Source: Burkholderiales bacterium (GTDB taxonomy: Bacteria; Pseudomonadota; Gammaproteobacteria; Burkholderiales; Burkholderiaceae_C). From it: a stretch of DNA of 64,000 bases. The position numbers and the translations under genes were made by a program. Shown in pieces: positions 52,808 to 62,926 of the stretch. The notes below the pieces were generated by a model. That model was not told the origin of the DNA. It worked only from the letters and a program-made list of their open reading frames with translations, and made no database searches. Position 1 is the first letter of the stretch. The number at the start of each line of letters is the position of its first letter. The DNA is taken from the NCBI GenBank assembly GCA_018969975.1, contig JAGWXI010000001.1, forward strand, positions 22,918 to 86,917. The letters run 5' to 3'.

Positions 52808-54552
52808 TACAAAGACTCCTTTACCAATTGCGTCACCACCATAGGTTTGACCGCAATATCCGGTTGTACACGCATCATGCGTAAGGTTTGCTGTACTACT
52901 TCACTAAATACAGGTGCTGCAACATCACCACCGAAGTAACGGCCGTTGCTAGGTTCATCCAACATCACCGCTACGATGATCAAAGGTTTTTCAATGGGGG
53001 CCATGCCTACGAACCAGCCACGGTATTTGCGATTCTTTTCACTGCCGTAACTTTTGCCAACCTGTTTATACGCGGTACCTGACTTACCTCCTACCGAATA
53101 ACCCATGGTTTGTGCTTTGGTTCCCGTGCCTCCAGGGCTTGTCGCCATTTGCAACATCTTGCGCACTTGGCTGGCAGTATTTGGAGTAAAGACTTGCTCT
53201 CCTGAGACTGGCAAATCGTTCTTCAAAAAGGTAACAGGAATGATTTGTCCGTCATGCGAAAAGACGGTGTATGAACGCGCTATGTGAAATAGAGATGCCG
53301 ACAAACCATAGCCATAGGACATAGTGGCTTGTTCAATCGGACGCCAAGTTTTATAGGGGCGTAAACGCCCTGCGACAACTCCTGGAAAAGCTATGGGGGG
53401 CTTTTGACCAAATCCTGCTTGGGAAAATGTCTCCCACATTTCTTGTGGTTGCATCTGCATAGCAATCTTGGTAGTACCTACGTTGCTAGAAACCTGAATC
53501 ACCTGCTCTACTGTCAATGCTCCGTGTGGATGGGCATCACGAATCGTGGTGCCGGTTAAATTCATAGAGCCCGGTGCAGTTTGGATGATAGAGGTAGGCG
53601 TCACTCGTCCTGAATCCAAGGCCAAGCCGATCGTGAATGGTTTCATCACCGAGCCAGGCTCAAAGGTATCTGTGAGCGCACGATTTCTTAGTTGTTCTCC
53701 CACTAAATTGCCCCTGCGATCGGGCACATAACTTGGGTAATTTGTCATTGCAATCACTTCGCCTGTAATTGCATGCAAAACCACTACGCTGCCCGCCTTG
53801 GCTCGGTTAGTAAGAACAGCCTCTTTGATTTTTTCGTAAGCAAAGTACTGTGCTTTGCTATCAATGCTCAATTGCAAATCTTTGCCGTCTTCGGGCAAGA
53901 TGATTTCACCGATGTCTTCAACAACTTGACCAAATTTATCTTTGATAACGCGTCTAGAACCTGGCTTACCCCCCAGCGCATTATTGAACTCGCGCTCAAT
54001 ACCTTCTTGGCCGATATTTTCAACATTGGTGAAACCCACTACATGGGCAACCGCCTCACCTTCAGGATAAACGCGCTTGTATTCCTTGCGTGCATAAATT
54101 CCTTTGATCTTGAGGTTCTCTATGCTTTTGGCAGTGGATTCATCGACTTGGCGCTTAAGCCATACAAAGTTTTTATCTTCATCGCTGAGTTTTTTTTCTA
54201 AATCTGCTTGCGTCAGGCCTAATAATTTTGCAAGAGACTTGAGATTTTCTGGGTTTCGATCCATGTTTTCTGGATTCGCCCAAATGCTTGGCACTGGCAC
54301 GCTAGAGGCCAGGATGTGGCCATTACGATCCAAGATACGCCCTCTATTTGCAGGTAGGTCTAGCGTACGAACATGGCGGACGGTTCCTTGGCGTTTGAAA
54401 AATGCGTTATCTATCAATTGCACATAAGCTGCACGCACTACCAAACCTAAAAATCCTAATGCAATGCACGCAACAATAAACTGGCTTCGCCAAATGGGCG
54501 TTTTACTGGCCAATAAAGGGCTTGAGGTGTACTGCACACTTCGGCTACTCAT
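52807..54552 (-). CDS. ftsI: Peptidoglycan D,D-transpeptidase FtsI (PBP3)
   Basis: EPGSVMKPFTIGLAL (SxxK), SSN motif (QVSSNVGTTKIA), GGKSGTAYK (KSGT). Confidence 0.97.
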   Translation of the reverse strand: MSSRSVQYTSSPLLASKTPIWRSQFIVACIALGFLGLVVRAAYVQLIDNAFFKRQGTVRHVRTLDLPANRGRILDRNGHILASSVPVPSIWANPENMDRNPENLKSLAKLLGLTQADLEKKLSDEDKNFVWLKRQVDESTAKSIENLKIKGIYARKEYKRVYPEGEAVAHVVGFTNVENIGQEGIEREFNNALGGKPGSRRVIKDKFGQVVEDIGEIILPEDGKDLQLSIDSKAQYFAYEKIKEAVLTNRAKAGSVVVLHAITGEVIAMTNYPSYVPDRRGNLVGEQLRNRALTDTFEPGSVMKPFTIGLALDSGRVTPTSIIQTAPGSMNLTGTTIRDAHPHGALTVEQVIQVSSNVGTTKIAMQMQPQEMWETFSQAGFGQKPPIAFPGVVAGRLRPYKTWRPIEQATMSYGYGLSASLFHIARSYTVFSHDGQIIPVTFLKNDLPVSGEQVFTPNTASQVRKMLQMATSPGGTGTKAQTMGYSVGGKSGTAYKQVGKSYGSEKNRKYRGWFVGMAPIEKPLIIVAVMLDEPSNGRYFGGDVAAPVFSEVVQQTLRMMRVQPDIAVKPMVVTQLVKESL

Positions 54553-54848
54553 GGGCGCACCACTCCATCAGCCGCACTCTCTCGTAAAGGCAAATTTGCG
54601 TAATGCGTAATCGCAGGTGTGATAGTTCGCATGTGTAATTGCTCACGCGCTAATTTTTCTACCCGCTTAGGCGTTGCTTGTGCACGCCGATCAACGTCTA
54701 TTCGGTCATTTTCAATCTCTAGTCGTCGTGCTTCACGCATAGCTTGATCGAGCTCGGTTGTCAGGGCTCGCGACTCATACTGGGTTCTAACCAAATACAG
54801 AGCGCTTAGCATGACAGCGGCTAACAAAATAATGCTTACCCGAGTCAT
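54549..54848 (-). CDS. ftsL: Cell division protein FtsL
   Basis: 99 aa, one N-terminal TM and coiled coil, between ftsI and rsmH. Confidence 0.92.
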   Translation of the reverse strand: MTRVSIILLAAVMLSALYLVRTQYESRALTTELDQAMREARRLEIENDRIDVDRRAQATPKRVEKLAREQLHMRTITPAITHYANLPLRESAADGVVRP

Positions 54849-55783
54849 GCAAATACCTCTTGCTGCTGTTTGGGTAGGCGCTGTGCTACTCGCAAAATCG
54901 CACTTCGTGCACGCGGGTTATGGCTAATTTCTTGTGCACTGGGTTTCACCCTCTGCAAGGCTTTGAAATCCATTACTTGCGGCAAAGCAAATGGTGCACG
55001 TCGGTCGTATACCTCGCGTGCATGCCGCGCAATGAACTGCTTGACGATACGGTCCTCTAAAGAATGAAAACTAATCACAGCCAATCTTCCATGTGGACGC
55101 AAAACATGCAAAGTTGCGGCTAGCGCTTGTTGTAACTCTTCAAGCTCGGCGTTGATGAAAATCCGAAAAGCCTGAAATGTGCGCGTTGCAGGGTCCTTGC
55201 CCGGCTCGCGGGTTTTGACCGTGTCAGCCACGAGCTCGGCCAATTCAGTGGTGGTTGCAGGGATGCCCCGTTCTTGTCGGCGAGCATCAATCGCCTTTGC
55301 AATCTGTAGAGCAAACCGTTCCTCGCCATATTCACGTATCACCTCCGCTATGTGTTGCATGTCTGCTTCTGCCAACCACTGCTGCACACTCTGTCCACGC
55401 GTGGTGTCCATACGCATGTCCAGAGGGCCATCGTGTCGAAATGAAAATCCCCGCGCGGGGTTGTCGACTTGCGGTGAACTGATGCCCAAGTCCATCAACA
55501 CGCCATCGACCGATGCCGGCGGCAAATCGCCTAAGTGCGCGAATCCTTCGTGCCGTATCGACAAACGCGGGTCTTGGATTTGCTGGGCCACTGCGATCGC
55601 TTCTGGGTCTTTGTCGAAGACAATCACCCGCCCTTTGTCGGAGAGTTGGGAGAGCATCAGACGCGTGTGTCCACCGCGTCCAAAGGTTGCATCTACGTAG
55701 GTACCGTCCGGCTGAAGGTCGAGTGCATCGACGGCTTCGCTGAGTAGGACGGTGGTGTGCTGCCATGGCGTGTCCACCGTCAT
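54845..55783 (-). CDS. rsmH: 16S rRNA (cytosine1402-N4)-methyltransferase RsmH
   Basis: [52 protein letters not shown]. Confidence 0.97.
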   Translation of the reverse strand: MTVDTPWQHTTVLLSEAVDALDLQPDGTYVDATFGRGGHTRLMLSQLSDKGRVIVFDKDPEAIAVAQQIQDPRLSIRHEGFAHLGDLPPASVDGVLMDLGISSPQVDNPARGFSFRHDGPLDMRMDTTRGQSVQQWLAEADMQHIAEVIREYGEERFALQIAKAIDARRQERGIPATTTELAELVADTVKTREPGKDPATRTFQAFRIFINAELEELQQALAATLHVLRPHGRLAVISFHSLEDRIVKQFIARHAREVYDRRAPFALPQVMDFKALQRVKPSAQEISHNPRARSAILRVAQRLPKQQQEVFA

Positions 55784-55786
55784 CCT

Positions 55787-56215
55787 TTAGAAAGAAAATT
55801 CCTTGAAGACGTCCGGCATGTCGCCTTGCATGGCTTGTGCTTCTTGCGTTTCGTAAGTTGCCTTGTCCCACAACTCAAAGTGGTTGCCCATGCCTAGCAA
55901 CATGGTGTCTTTTGAAATACCTGCGGCAGCGCGCAGTTCAGGGGAGATCAACACACGGCCTGTGCCGTCCATCTCCACATCCATCGCATTACCGAGCAAG
56001 ACCCGCTTCCACCATTGCGCGCTCATGGGGAGAGCCGCAACGCGTTCTCGAAATTTCTCCCACTCGGTGCGTGGGAACAGCATCAAACAGCCGTGGGGAT
56101 GACGCGTGATCGTGAGTTGCCCGCTCGCTGTGGCGCTCAAGACGTCGCGATGACGCGTAGGTACCGATAAACGGCCCTTGGCATCGAGACTCAGCGAAGA
56201 CGCACCTTGAAACAC
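55787..56215 (-). CDS. mraZ: Transcriptional regulator MraZ
   Basis: (GTG)[28 protein letters not shown]-like [13 protein letters not shown] start at 56215 fits the conserved N-terminus better than the ORF-track start. Confidence 0.94.
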   Translation of the reverse strand: MFQGASSLSLDAKGRLSVPTRHRDVLSATASGQLTITRHPHGCLMLFPRTEWEKFRERVAALPMSAQWWKRVLLGNAMDVEMDGTGRVLISPELRAAAGISKDTMLLGMGNHFELWDKATYETQEAQAMQGDMPDVFKEFSF

Positions 56216-56269
56216 AGCAGATTTCCTTGGCAAATACACAATACGCAACCAGTAGTGAAAGTGAATCTA

Positions 56270-56303
56270 CACTTTTCACCACTAATTTGCACTTATTTGC
56301 ACT
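56270..56303 (-). promoter_or_regulatory. Four AGTG direct repeats with exact 10-bp period (candidate MraZ operator)
   Basis: Plus-strand CACT at 56270, 56280, 56290, 56300; minus strand AGTGcaaatA AGTGcaaatT AGTGgtgaaA AGTGtagatT. Confidence 0.8.
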
Positions 56304-56461
56304 GTATCAGGATTTCACTGCTTCACCAAGGGTTTTTCTATTTTTTTCAATGAAATCAACAACTTAGGAGCGATTTCATAAATAAGTCTAGAAACAAAAA
56401 TCCTTATAAAGCAAGCACTTAGAGAATTTATTAAAAGTGTCTTATCAAGAAAATAATAGCC

Positions 56462-56490
56462 AAAAAAAACAGGCCAAAGGCCTGTTTTTT
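56462..56490. terminator. Bidirectional intrinsic terminator downstream of dksA
   Basis: AAAAAAAACAGGCC-AAA-GGCCTGTTTTTT; after the dksA-like gene (stop 56512) and upstream of mraZ. Confidence 0.85.
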
Positions 56491-56511
56491 GCGTTGCCAT
56501 ACAACAACGAC

Positions 56512-57555
56512 TCAATCTCCGAACATTTTTTGCTTGAGTTCGCGCCGCTCTTGTGCCTCTAGTGACAAGGTAGCGGTTGGACGGGCAAGCAAACGGGCGA
56601 CTCCGATAGGTTCGCCTGTTTCGTCACAGTAGCCGTAATCGCCACCGTCGATACGGTGAATGGATTGCTCGATTTTTTTCAGTAACTTGCGCTCACGGTC
56701 GCGGGTGCGCAACTCCAAGGCATGTTCTTCTTCAATAGTGGCGCGGTCTGCGGGGTCAGGGACCACCACCGTGTCTTCGCGCAAATGCTCAGTGGTTTCG
56801 CTGGCGTTACTCAAGACTTCGTTTTTGAGTTGTACCAATTTGAGACGGAAAAAAGCCATTTGTATATCGTTCATGTACTCACCGTCTGGCATGGCTATTA
56901 CCTCAGCGTCGGTGAGTTGGTCAGCCGATTTGGTTTTCCAGTTGTTGGCGAGTTTGGCGTCTTTTTGGGGTATCACGGGAATGATGGTCGATGCAGTCTG
57001 TTGCAAGATAGGCATGAAGCTGTTTTTCGCTGCGGTTGATGCCAAGACTTGCGTGGGTGGAGGGGGAACGAGTGCAGCCATTTTGGCGGCCCTGGAATTT
57101 TTCTTGTGCACCACGGGCGTGTAGCCCGGAATGATGGGTGTGACATGGACCACAGGAGCAGGTACAACCGCTTTAGCAGCATCCTTAGGTGTGGCGGATT
57201 TTTTGGGTGCCTCTACTTTTTTAGAGGGTACTTTTGCTTTAGGAGCGGTTACCTTTTTAACAGGCGCTTTTTTGGCGACAAGCTTCTTGGCTGGTGCTTT
57301 CTTTGCAACCACTTTTTTTGCCGGCACCTTCTTGGCCACGGGCTTTTTGGCTATCGGTTTTTTAGGAGTCACTTTTTTGGCAGTTGCCTTCTTGGGTACC
57401 GCTTTGGCAGCTATTTTTTTAGTCACAGGTTTCTTAGCAGGGGTTGGTTTTTTCACAAGCTTTTTAGCGGTTGTTTTAGGCTTTGCAGCAGGTTTGACAG
57501 CTTTTTTAGCTGCCGCTGATTTTGTTGGTTTTTTATGACGGGCTTGTGCATTCAC
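56512..57555 (-). CDS. dksA: DksA-family RNA polymerase-binding protein with long Lys/Ala/Pro-rich histone-like N-terminal extension
   Basis: C-terminal MNDIQMAFFRLKLVQLKNEVLSNASETTEHLRED...RIDGGDYGYCDETGEPIGVARLLARPTATLSLEAQERRE; N-terminal KKPxxKKxxAK repeats. GTG start 57555 has GAGGAG 7 nt upstream; ORF track starts at 57636. Confidence 0.9.
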   Translation of the reverse strand: MNAQARHKKPTKSAAAKKAVKPAAKPKTTAKKLVKKPTPAKKPVTKKIAAKAVPKKATAKKVTPKKPIAKKPVAKKVPAKKVVAKKAPAKKLVAKKAPVKKVTAPKAKVPSKKVEAPKKSATPKDAAKAVVPAPVVHVTPIIPGYTPVVHKKNSRAAKMAALVPPPPTQVLASTAAKNSFMPILQQTASTIIPVIPQKDAKLANNWKTKSADQLTDAEVIAMPDGEYMNDIQMAFFRLKLVQLKNEVLSNASETTEHLREDTVVVPDPADRATIEEEHALELRTRDRERKLLKKIEQSIHRIDGGDYGYCDETGEPIGVARLLARPTATLSLEAQERRELKQKMFGD

Positions 57556-57640
57556 GATTTGTCTCCTCGCCATTGCTTTAGTGCACGAATTTGTACCAAG
57601 AGAGGTCTGGCGCGCGGCGATTGTAGCCACATTCAAAAGG

Positions 57641-58708
57641 CTAAACCAGAGAATGCTCCAAGCCTTGCATCAAGATGTCTTTGGGTAAATCAATACCAAT
57701 AAACACCATCTTGCTTATTCGATCTTCACCTTGGGCCCATTCGGGTCCTAAATCACTTCCCATGAGTTGGTGAACGCCTTGGAAAATGACTTTACGCTCC
57801 GTCCCACGCATATTCAATACGCCCTTGTAGCGCAACATTTTGGGACCATAAATATTCACGACAGTGCCCAAAAAGTCTTCTAACTTAGCGGGATCGAAGG
57901 CGCGCTTAGATTTGAAGACAAAGCTTTTGACGTCATCGTCATGGTGGTGGTGATGGCCGTGGCCATGCTCACCATGACCGTGGTCGTGGCCATCATGCCC
58001 ATGCTTATGCGAAGGATGGTCGCAATGCTCACCGTCGTGGTGATGGTGCCCATCGTCGGCCAAGAAATCGGGATCGATGTCTAGCTTGGCGTTGAGGTTA
58101 AAACCACGCAAATCGAACACTTCTGCCAGGGATACTTCACCAAAATGCACCACCTTTTGCGGTGCCCGAGGGTTCATGTGTTTGACGCGGTGCTGCAGGG
58201 TGTCTAATTCCTCAGTAGAGACCAAGTCAGACTTGCTAATAAATATTTGGTCTGCAAAGCCTACTTGACGACGCGCTTCTTGCCGGTCGTTGAGTTGCTG
58301 GGCGGCGTGCTTGGCGTCCACCAAGGTGAGAATCGAGTCGAGCAAAAAGCTCTCTGCTATCTCGTCGTCCATGAAGAAGGTTTGCGCTACCGGGCCGGGG
58401 TCTGCCAAGCCCGTGGTTTCAATCACTACGCGTTCAAAATCTAACAGGCCTTTGCGTTTTTTAGCTGCCAAAAGTTGCAAAGTGGTGCGCAAGTCTTCTC
58501 GAATACTGCAGCACACGCAGCCGTTGTTCATCTGGATGATTTGTTCGTTGGTGTCAGAGACCAAGATTTCGTTATCGATATTTTCTTCACCGAACTCGTT
58601 CTCAATGACAGCAATTTTTTGGCCATGGGCCTCGGTCAAGACGCGTTTGAGTAAAGTGGTTTTGCCTGAACCCAAAAAGCCGGTCAGGATGGTGGCTGGA
58701 ATCAACAT
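57641..58708 (-). CDS. CobW/COG0523-family metal-chaperone-type GTPase with His-rich segment
   Basis: GFLGSGKTTLLKRVL, GCVCCSIREDL (CxCC), His-rich HHHHDGEHCDHPSHKHGHDGHDHGHGEHGHGHHHHH. Confidence 0.95.
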   Translation of the reverse strand: MLIPATILTGFLGSGKTTLLKRVLTEAHGQKIAVIENEFGEENIDNEILVSDTNEQIIQMNNGCVCCSIREDLRTTLQLLAAKKRKGLLDFERVVIETTGLADPGPVAQTFFMDDEIAESFLLDSILTLVDAKHAAQQLNDRQEARRQVGFADQIFISKSDLVSTEELDTLQHRVKHMNPRAPQKVVHFGEVSLAEVFDLRGFNLNAKLDIDPDFLADDGHHHHDGEHCDHPSHKHGHDGHDHGHGEHGHGHHHHHDDDVKSFVFKSKRAFDPAKLEDFLGTVVNIYGPKMLRYKGVLNMRGTERKVIFQGVHQLMGSDLGPEWAQGEDRISKMVFIGIDLPKDILMQGLEHSLV

Positions 58709-58800
58709 ACGAGAACTACCTTGTAGAAAAAAATGCGGTTAACCCGCTATTGTCTCGCTTTCCGCTTTGAGCAACAAGTCGGAAAAATTTATAAGTAAGT

Positions 58801-59763
58801 TCACTTTTTCCGTGCACGCGGATGCGCTGCGTCATAGGCCTTGGCTAAATGTTGAAAATCCAAGCGCGTATAGACCTGTGTTGTACTGATGTTGGCATGC
58901 CCGAGCAGCTCTTGTACAGCACGCAAATCACTGCTGGACTGCAAAATATGGCTGGCAAATGAATGGCGCAACATATGCGGATGAACTGGAGTGGCAAGCC
59001 CTGCTTTCAAACTGCGCTGCCTCAAACGCTGCCAAATGCCTTGGGCGGTCAAACGGGTTGCGTACCTGCCTATGAAGAGGGCATTCTGAGCTTCTGTGGA
59101 AACGCTTTGTTCGGTAGGTGCAAGACTTCTCTGGCACACCTTCAAGCCTTGATCGCGAACCGCCAACCAAGCATTTACAGCCGCTAAGGCTTTGCTTCCG
59201 ATTGGAACACTGCGCCTTTTGCTGCCTTTACCAAATACATGGGCTTGGCCACTTTCTAAATCTAGCCAACCCTTTGCCACATTACTAGCTTGCACGTCTA
59301 GCCCCACCAATTCACCGACACGCAGTCCACAGCCGTAGAGCAATTCCACCATGGCTGCATCGCGGCATTCCAACCAAGGATCGGTTACCTCGGGCGAGGC
59401 AGAGAACTCTGCCAATTGCATGGCGTCATCCACACTCAATGCTTTGGGTAATGGCTTGGGTGCTTTGGGGGCCCGCACGCCTTGCACCGGGTTACTTTGC
59501 ACCACGCCCTCTCGTCCTAGCCAGGTATAGAAACCTCGCCAACCAGACAATATGAGGGCAATACCGCGGCCACTGCGTCCACCACTGTGCATCTGCGAAA
59601 CCCAGCGGCGAATATGGCTGGCTTGCACAGCCTCCAAAGCAAGCCCCGCATCTTTGGCATAGTCACTGAGTTTTTGTAAATCCAGGCTGTAGAGCACATG
59701 GGTGCGCTCTGCGAGGCGTTTCTCATAACGCACATGGTCAAGGTAGCGGGCAACCCAGTCCAT
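58801..59763 (-). CDS. xerC: Tyrosine recombinase XerC
   Basis: HMLRHSFASHILQSSSDLRAVQELLGHANISTTQVYTRLDFQHLAKAYDAAHPRARK; ELLYGCGLRVGELVGLD. Confidence 0.95.
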   Translation of the reverse strand: MDWVARYLDHVRYEKRLAERTHVLYSLDLQKLSDYAKDAGLALEAVQASHIRRWVSQMHSGGRSGRGIALILSGWRGFYTWLGREGVVQSNPVQGVRAPKAPKPLPKALSVDDAMQLAEFSASPEVTDPWLECRDAAMVELLYGCGLRVGELVGLDVQASNVAKGWLDLESGQAHVFGKGSKRRSVPIGSKALAAVNAWLAVRDQGLKVCQRSLAPTEQSVSTEAQNALFIGRYATRLTAQGIWQRLRQRSLKAGLATPVHPHMLRHSFASHILQSSSDLRAVQELLGHANISTTQVYTRLDFQHLAKAYDAAHPRARKK

Positions 59764-59777
59764 GGTTTTATGACGCG

Positions 59778-60479
59778 TTAGCGCAAGTGCGAGAGTGCGG
59801 CGCTGGCTAAATCGCCCAAACGCTCAATAAATGCAGTGCCCATGCCTTCGTGGTAACGCTGGGCGTCTGGTGAGGCCATCACCAACAAACCTATAACGGG
59901 CTGCTTTGTGGCAGTCTGGGGGGTGTCGTGTGCCTGAGTCGCACGCAATGCCACCATGGCAACTGACTGGGCAGCGCTGGGCTCTAGCAACCACTTCACT
60001 GCTTCAAAGTTTTGGTTCATGCCGACATAAGGCGTGCTCAGGGTTTGGGCAAAGGTTTTGACTTCGTCGCCCACACCCACTGCAAAGGGTTCAATCTGGT
60101 AGTCATCGGCCACGCCCCATACCTTGATCGCCACTTGCGGCACCAAAAAATCGTGCTGAATATGGTCGGCGATGGTGTAGGGTAAGTCACGTGCATTAGC
60201 GGTCATCAGCAAGGTTTTGACCCAACGCTGCATGCGCTCGATCAACACCTCGTTGTCGGTACCGTGGCGCATCATGTCCATCAAGCGCATCTCAAGTGCG
60301 CGAATTTTTTCGCGCAACATATCCACTTGGCGCTCTTGCAAGCTCACCGCGCGCGCGCCATGTGGACTGTTTAAACGCACAGCCGCCAAAAGCTCAGCAT
60401 GCCGCTCAAAAAAATCTGGCGTGTTGACTAAAAAATTGGCAATGTCTTCTTCAGTGATGGGGTTCATAGCAGGGTTCAT
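59778..60479 (-). CDS. DUF484-family protein
   Basis: [59 protein letters not shown]; between dapF and xerC. Confidence 0.9.
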   Translation of the reverse strand: MNPAMNPITEEDIANFLVNTPDFFERHAELLAAVRLNSPHGARAVSLQERQVDMLREKIRALEMRLMDMMRHGTDNEVLIERMQRWVKTLLMTANARDLPYTIADHIQHDFLVPQVAIKVWGVADDYQIEPFAVGVGDEVKTFAQTLSTPYVGMNQNFEAVKWLLEPSAAQSVAMVALRATQAHDTPQTATKQPVIGLLVMASPDAQRYHEGMGTAFIERLGDLASAALSHLR

Positions 60480-61288
60480 AAATTGTCGGGTAAATTGATC
60501 TCGCCTTGAAAGACCGAGGTGGCTGGGCCAGTCATCCATACTGATGCACCATCGCCTTGCCAAGCAATCGTGAGATCACCACCTTGGGTGTGCACCAAAA
60601 CATTCGCATCCAGCAAGCCCCACTGTATGCCAGTAACAACCGCGGCACATGCGCCTGTGCCGCATGAGAGTGTTTCACCTACACCGCGCTCGAACACACG
60701 CAGACGAATTTCACTGCGGCTGACGATTTGCATAAAGCCTGCGTTGATGCGCTTAGGAAATGCAGCATGGTTTTCAATGAGTGGGCCTTGGGATAGGACC
60801 GGAGCTGTCGCCACGTCTTGCACCAATTGAACAGCGTGGGGGTTGCCCATAGACACAACCGCAACTGTGGGGGATTCGCCATGAGAGAGATGGAGTTGCT
60901 GGGCTTGGTTGATAAAGACTGGCACGCCCATATCGACCTTGACTTGCCCGTTGGCTAACGCGTGCAACTCAATAACGCCGCCATGCACTTTGACGCGAAC
61001 CGAAGATTTGCTTGTCAAGCCCTGCTCTTGGACAAACCGAACAAAGCACCGCGAACCGTTGCCGCATTGCTCTACTTCACCTCCATCGGCGTTATGGATC
61101 ACATACTCAAAATCGACATCGGCTTGCGGTGCGGGACGGACTGTCAAAATTTGATCGGCACCAACACCAAAGTGGCGGTCTGCCAAAAAACGGTAATGTG
61201 CAGGCCCTAGATTGAAACGTTCGCGTGTCTCGTCTAACACCACGAAGTCGTTGCCTGCACCTTGCATTTTGGTAAAGCGAATACGCAT
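60476..61288 (-). CDS. dapF: Diaminopimelate epimerase
   Basis: [62 protein letters not shown]. Confidence 0.96.
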   Translation of the reverse strand: MRIRFTKMQGAGNDFVVLDETRERFNLGPAHYRFLADRHFGVGADQILTVRPAPQADVDFEYVIHNADGGEVEQCGNGSRCFVRFVQEQGLTSKSSVRVKVHGGVIELHALANGQVKVDMGVPVFINQAQQLHLSHGESPTVAVVSMGNPHAVQLVQDVATAPVLSQGPLIENHAAFPKRINAGFMQIVSRSEIRLRVFERGVGETLSCGTGACAAVVTGIQWGLLDANVLVHTQGGDLTIAWQGDGASVWMTGPATSVFQGEINLPDNL

Positions 61289-61353
61289 CATGCGATTATC
61301 GACTAGCAATAAGCCCCCCATAATGCAGCTTTTTCGTGAGAAAGGTTTTTTCT

Positions 61354-61911
61354 ATGCGCATTCCCGCTTGGACCCCCGAACGCAAACCCCAACCCCAAGA
61401 CATGGTGGACGCCATACTTGCCCGCCGCGGTGGTTCGCTACTCAATCTAGATAAGGCCTTACTTTGGAGTGAGCCAGTTGCACGCGGCTGGAATGTCTAT
61501 TTAAAAAATGTGCGCACGGGCTTACCCACTAGCCGAAAATTATGTGAACTTGGTATTTGCACTGTGGCTTTGCTCACAGGCGCAACCTACGAATACCACC
61601 ACCATGCGCCAGATTTTTTAACTGCTGGTGGCACACAGGCAGAGTTGGACGCCTTGAACCGCGCTGTCCAAGGTGACGCATGCCAAGCCATCACGGATGC
61701 CGCTTTTGGTGAAGTGGAGCGCCTAGTAGTGCAATACGCGGCACAAATCACGGTCAAAGTAAAGGTGGAAGATGCTTTGTTTAAGCAAATCAGCCAACAC
61801 TTTGACACCACAGGCGTGGTCGAGTTAACCACTGCAATTGCCACCTACAACATGGTGGCGCGCTTTTTAACGGCGCTTCAAATTACGCCTGAGGGTGAGC
61901 AAAGGCATTGA
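61354..61911 (+). CDS. Carboxymuconolactone decarboxylase (AhpD-like) family protein
   Basis: SRKLCELGICTVALLTGATYEYHHHAPDFLTAGGT; ELTTAIATYNMVARFLTAL; start taken at MRIPAWTPER. Confidence 0.8.
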   Translation: MRIPAWTPERKPQPQDMVDAILARRGGSLLNLDKALLWSEPVARGWNVYLKNVRTGLPTSRKLCELGICTVALLTGATYEYHHHAPDFLTAGGTQAELDALNRAVQGDACQAITDAAFGEVERLVVQYAAQITVKVKVEDALFKQISQHFDTTGVVELTTAIATYNMVARFLTALQITPEGEQRH

Positions 61912-61920
61912 ACAAAGGCA

Positions 61921-62901
61921 TCAATCGGCTTTGATGTCGTTGTCTTTGACAACCTTGGCCCAAATCACCATTTGCTTTTCAATAAAAGAGCGGGCTTGTT
62001 CTGAAGAACCGCCCATGATGTCAATGCCTTGGGCATCGAGTTTTTTAGCAACTTCTGGATTTTTCAGAACTTTGTTGAGTTCTTCGTTCATGCGCTTGAT
62101 GATCTCGGGTGGCGTTTTGGACGATGCCAAAAAGGCCCACCATGCAGGTGCTTCAAAACCTGGATAACCATTTTCTGCAATCGTTGGAACTTGGGGTAAG
62201 TCTGGCGAACGCTTGGTAGTGGTCACCGCCAATGGGCGCATGCGGCCACTATCGATGTGGGGCTTGGTCACAAATATAGATGCGATAGACAAAGGCACAT
62301 GACCAGCGACAGCATCGCTCATCAAGGGGCCGCCGCCTTTGTAAGGAATGTGCGTCCAATCGACTTGGGCATCTTTGCCTAACAAGGCCATGGCCAAGTG
62401 GCCTAAGCTGCCATTGCCAATCGTGCCGAAATTTACATTTTTCTTGGCTTTTGCGGCGGCGACGACTTCCGCAAATGTTTTGTATTCAGAACCCGCATGC
62501 GTTGCCAACACCATGGGTGATGTGCCAACTAAGACCAGGGGAGTGAGGTCTTTTTTACTGTCAAACGGCATGCTCGGGGTAAGACTTGGGTTGACACCAA
62601 ATGTGTCAAAGACCACTGCGAAGGTGTAGCCGTCAGCCGGTGCTTGCACCACAGCCGCTGTACCTATCGTTCCAGAGGCACCACCGCGGTTTTCAACGAT
62701 CACGCTTTGGCCCAATTGCTGAGACAGGGGCTGGGCAATGATGCGCGCAACTTGATCAACTGAACCACCAGGAGGAAAAACGGCTACCAGTCGAATAGGC
62801 TGGCGGGTTGGCCATGCTTGCGCAAGGGTCTGCATGGGCAGAACAAGCAAAGTGCACATCAGAAGTGACGTCAGCCCTGAATTTTTTATCCAACCGTTCA
62901 T
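61921..62901 (-). CDS. Bug-family tripartite tricarboxylate transporter substrate-binding protein
   Basis: Signal peptide, WPTRQPIRLVAVFPPGGSVDQVARIIAQPLSQQLGQSVIVENRGGASGTIGTAAV. Confidence 0.93.
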   Translation of the reverse strand: MNGWIKNSGLTSLLMCTLLVLPMQTLAQAWPTRQPIRLVAVFPPGGSVDQVARIIAQPLSQQLGQSVIVENRGGASGTIGTAAVVQAPADGYTFAVVFDTFGVNPSLTPSMPFDSKKDLTPLVLVGTSPMVLATHAGSEYKTFAEVVAAAKAKKNVNFGTIGNGSLGHLAMALLGKDAQVDWTHIPYKGGGPLMSDAVAGHVPLSIASIFVTKPHIDSGRMRPLAVTTTKRSPDLPQVPTIAENGYPGFEAPAWWAFLASSKTPPEIIKRMNEELNKVLKNPEVAKKLDAQGIDIMGGSSEQARSFIEKQMVIWAKVVKDNDIKAD

Positions 62902-62926
62902 ATGAAAACTCCCTAAAAATAAAACT

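Noticed and set aside
57131-57538. Plus-strand ORFs (135 and 156 aa) opposite the dksA N-terminal extension
   Set aside because: Antisense shadow of the Lys/Ala/Pro-rich repeats; no RBS or motif.
58740-58800. GCGGTTAACCCGC dyad between the COG0523 gene and xerC as a Zur operator
   Set aside because: Too short and does not resemble the AT-rich Zur palindrome; no T run to support a terminator either.
58801-59763. Tyrosine recombinase as evidence of a mobile element
   Set aside because: Sequence and context (dapF-DUF484-xerC) match the chromosomal dimer-resolution recombinase XerC; no att sites or cargo genes.
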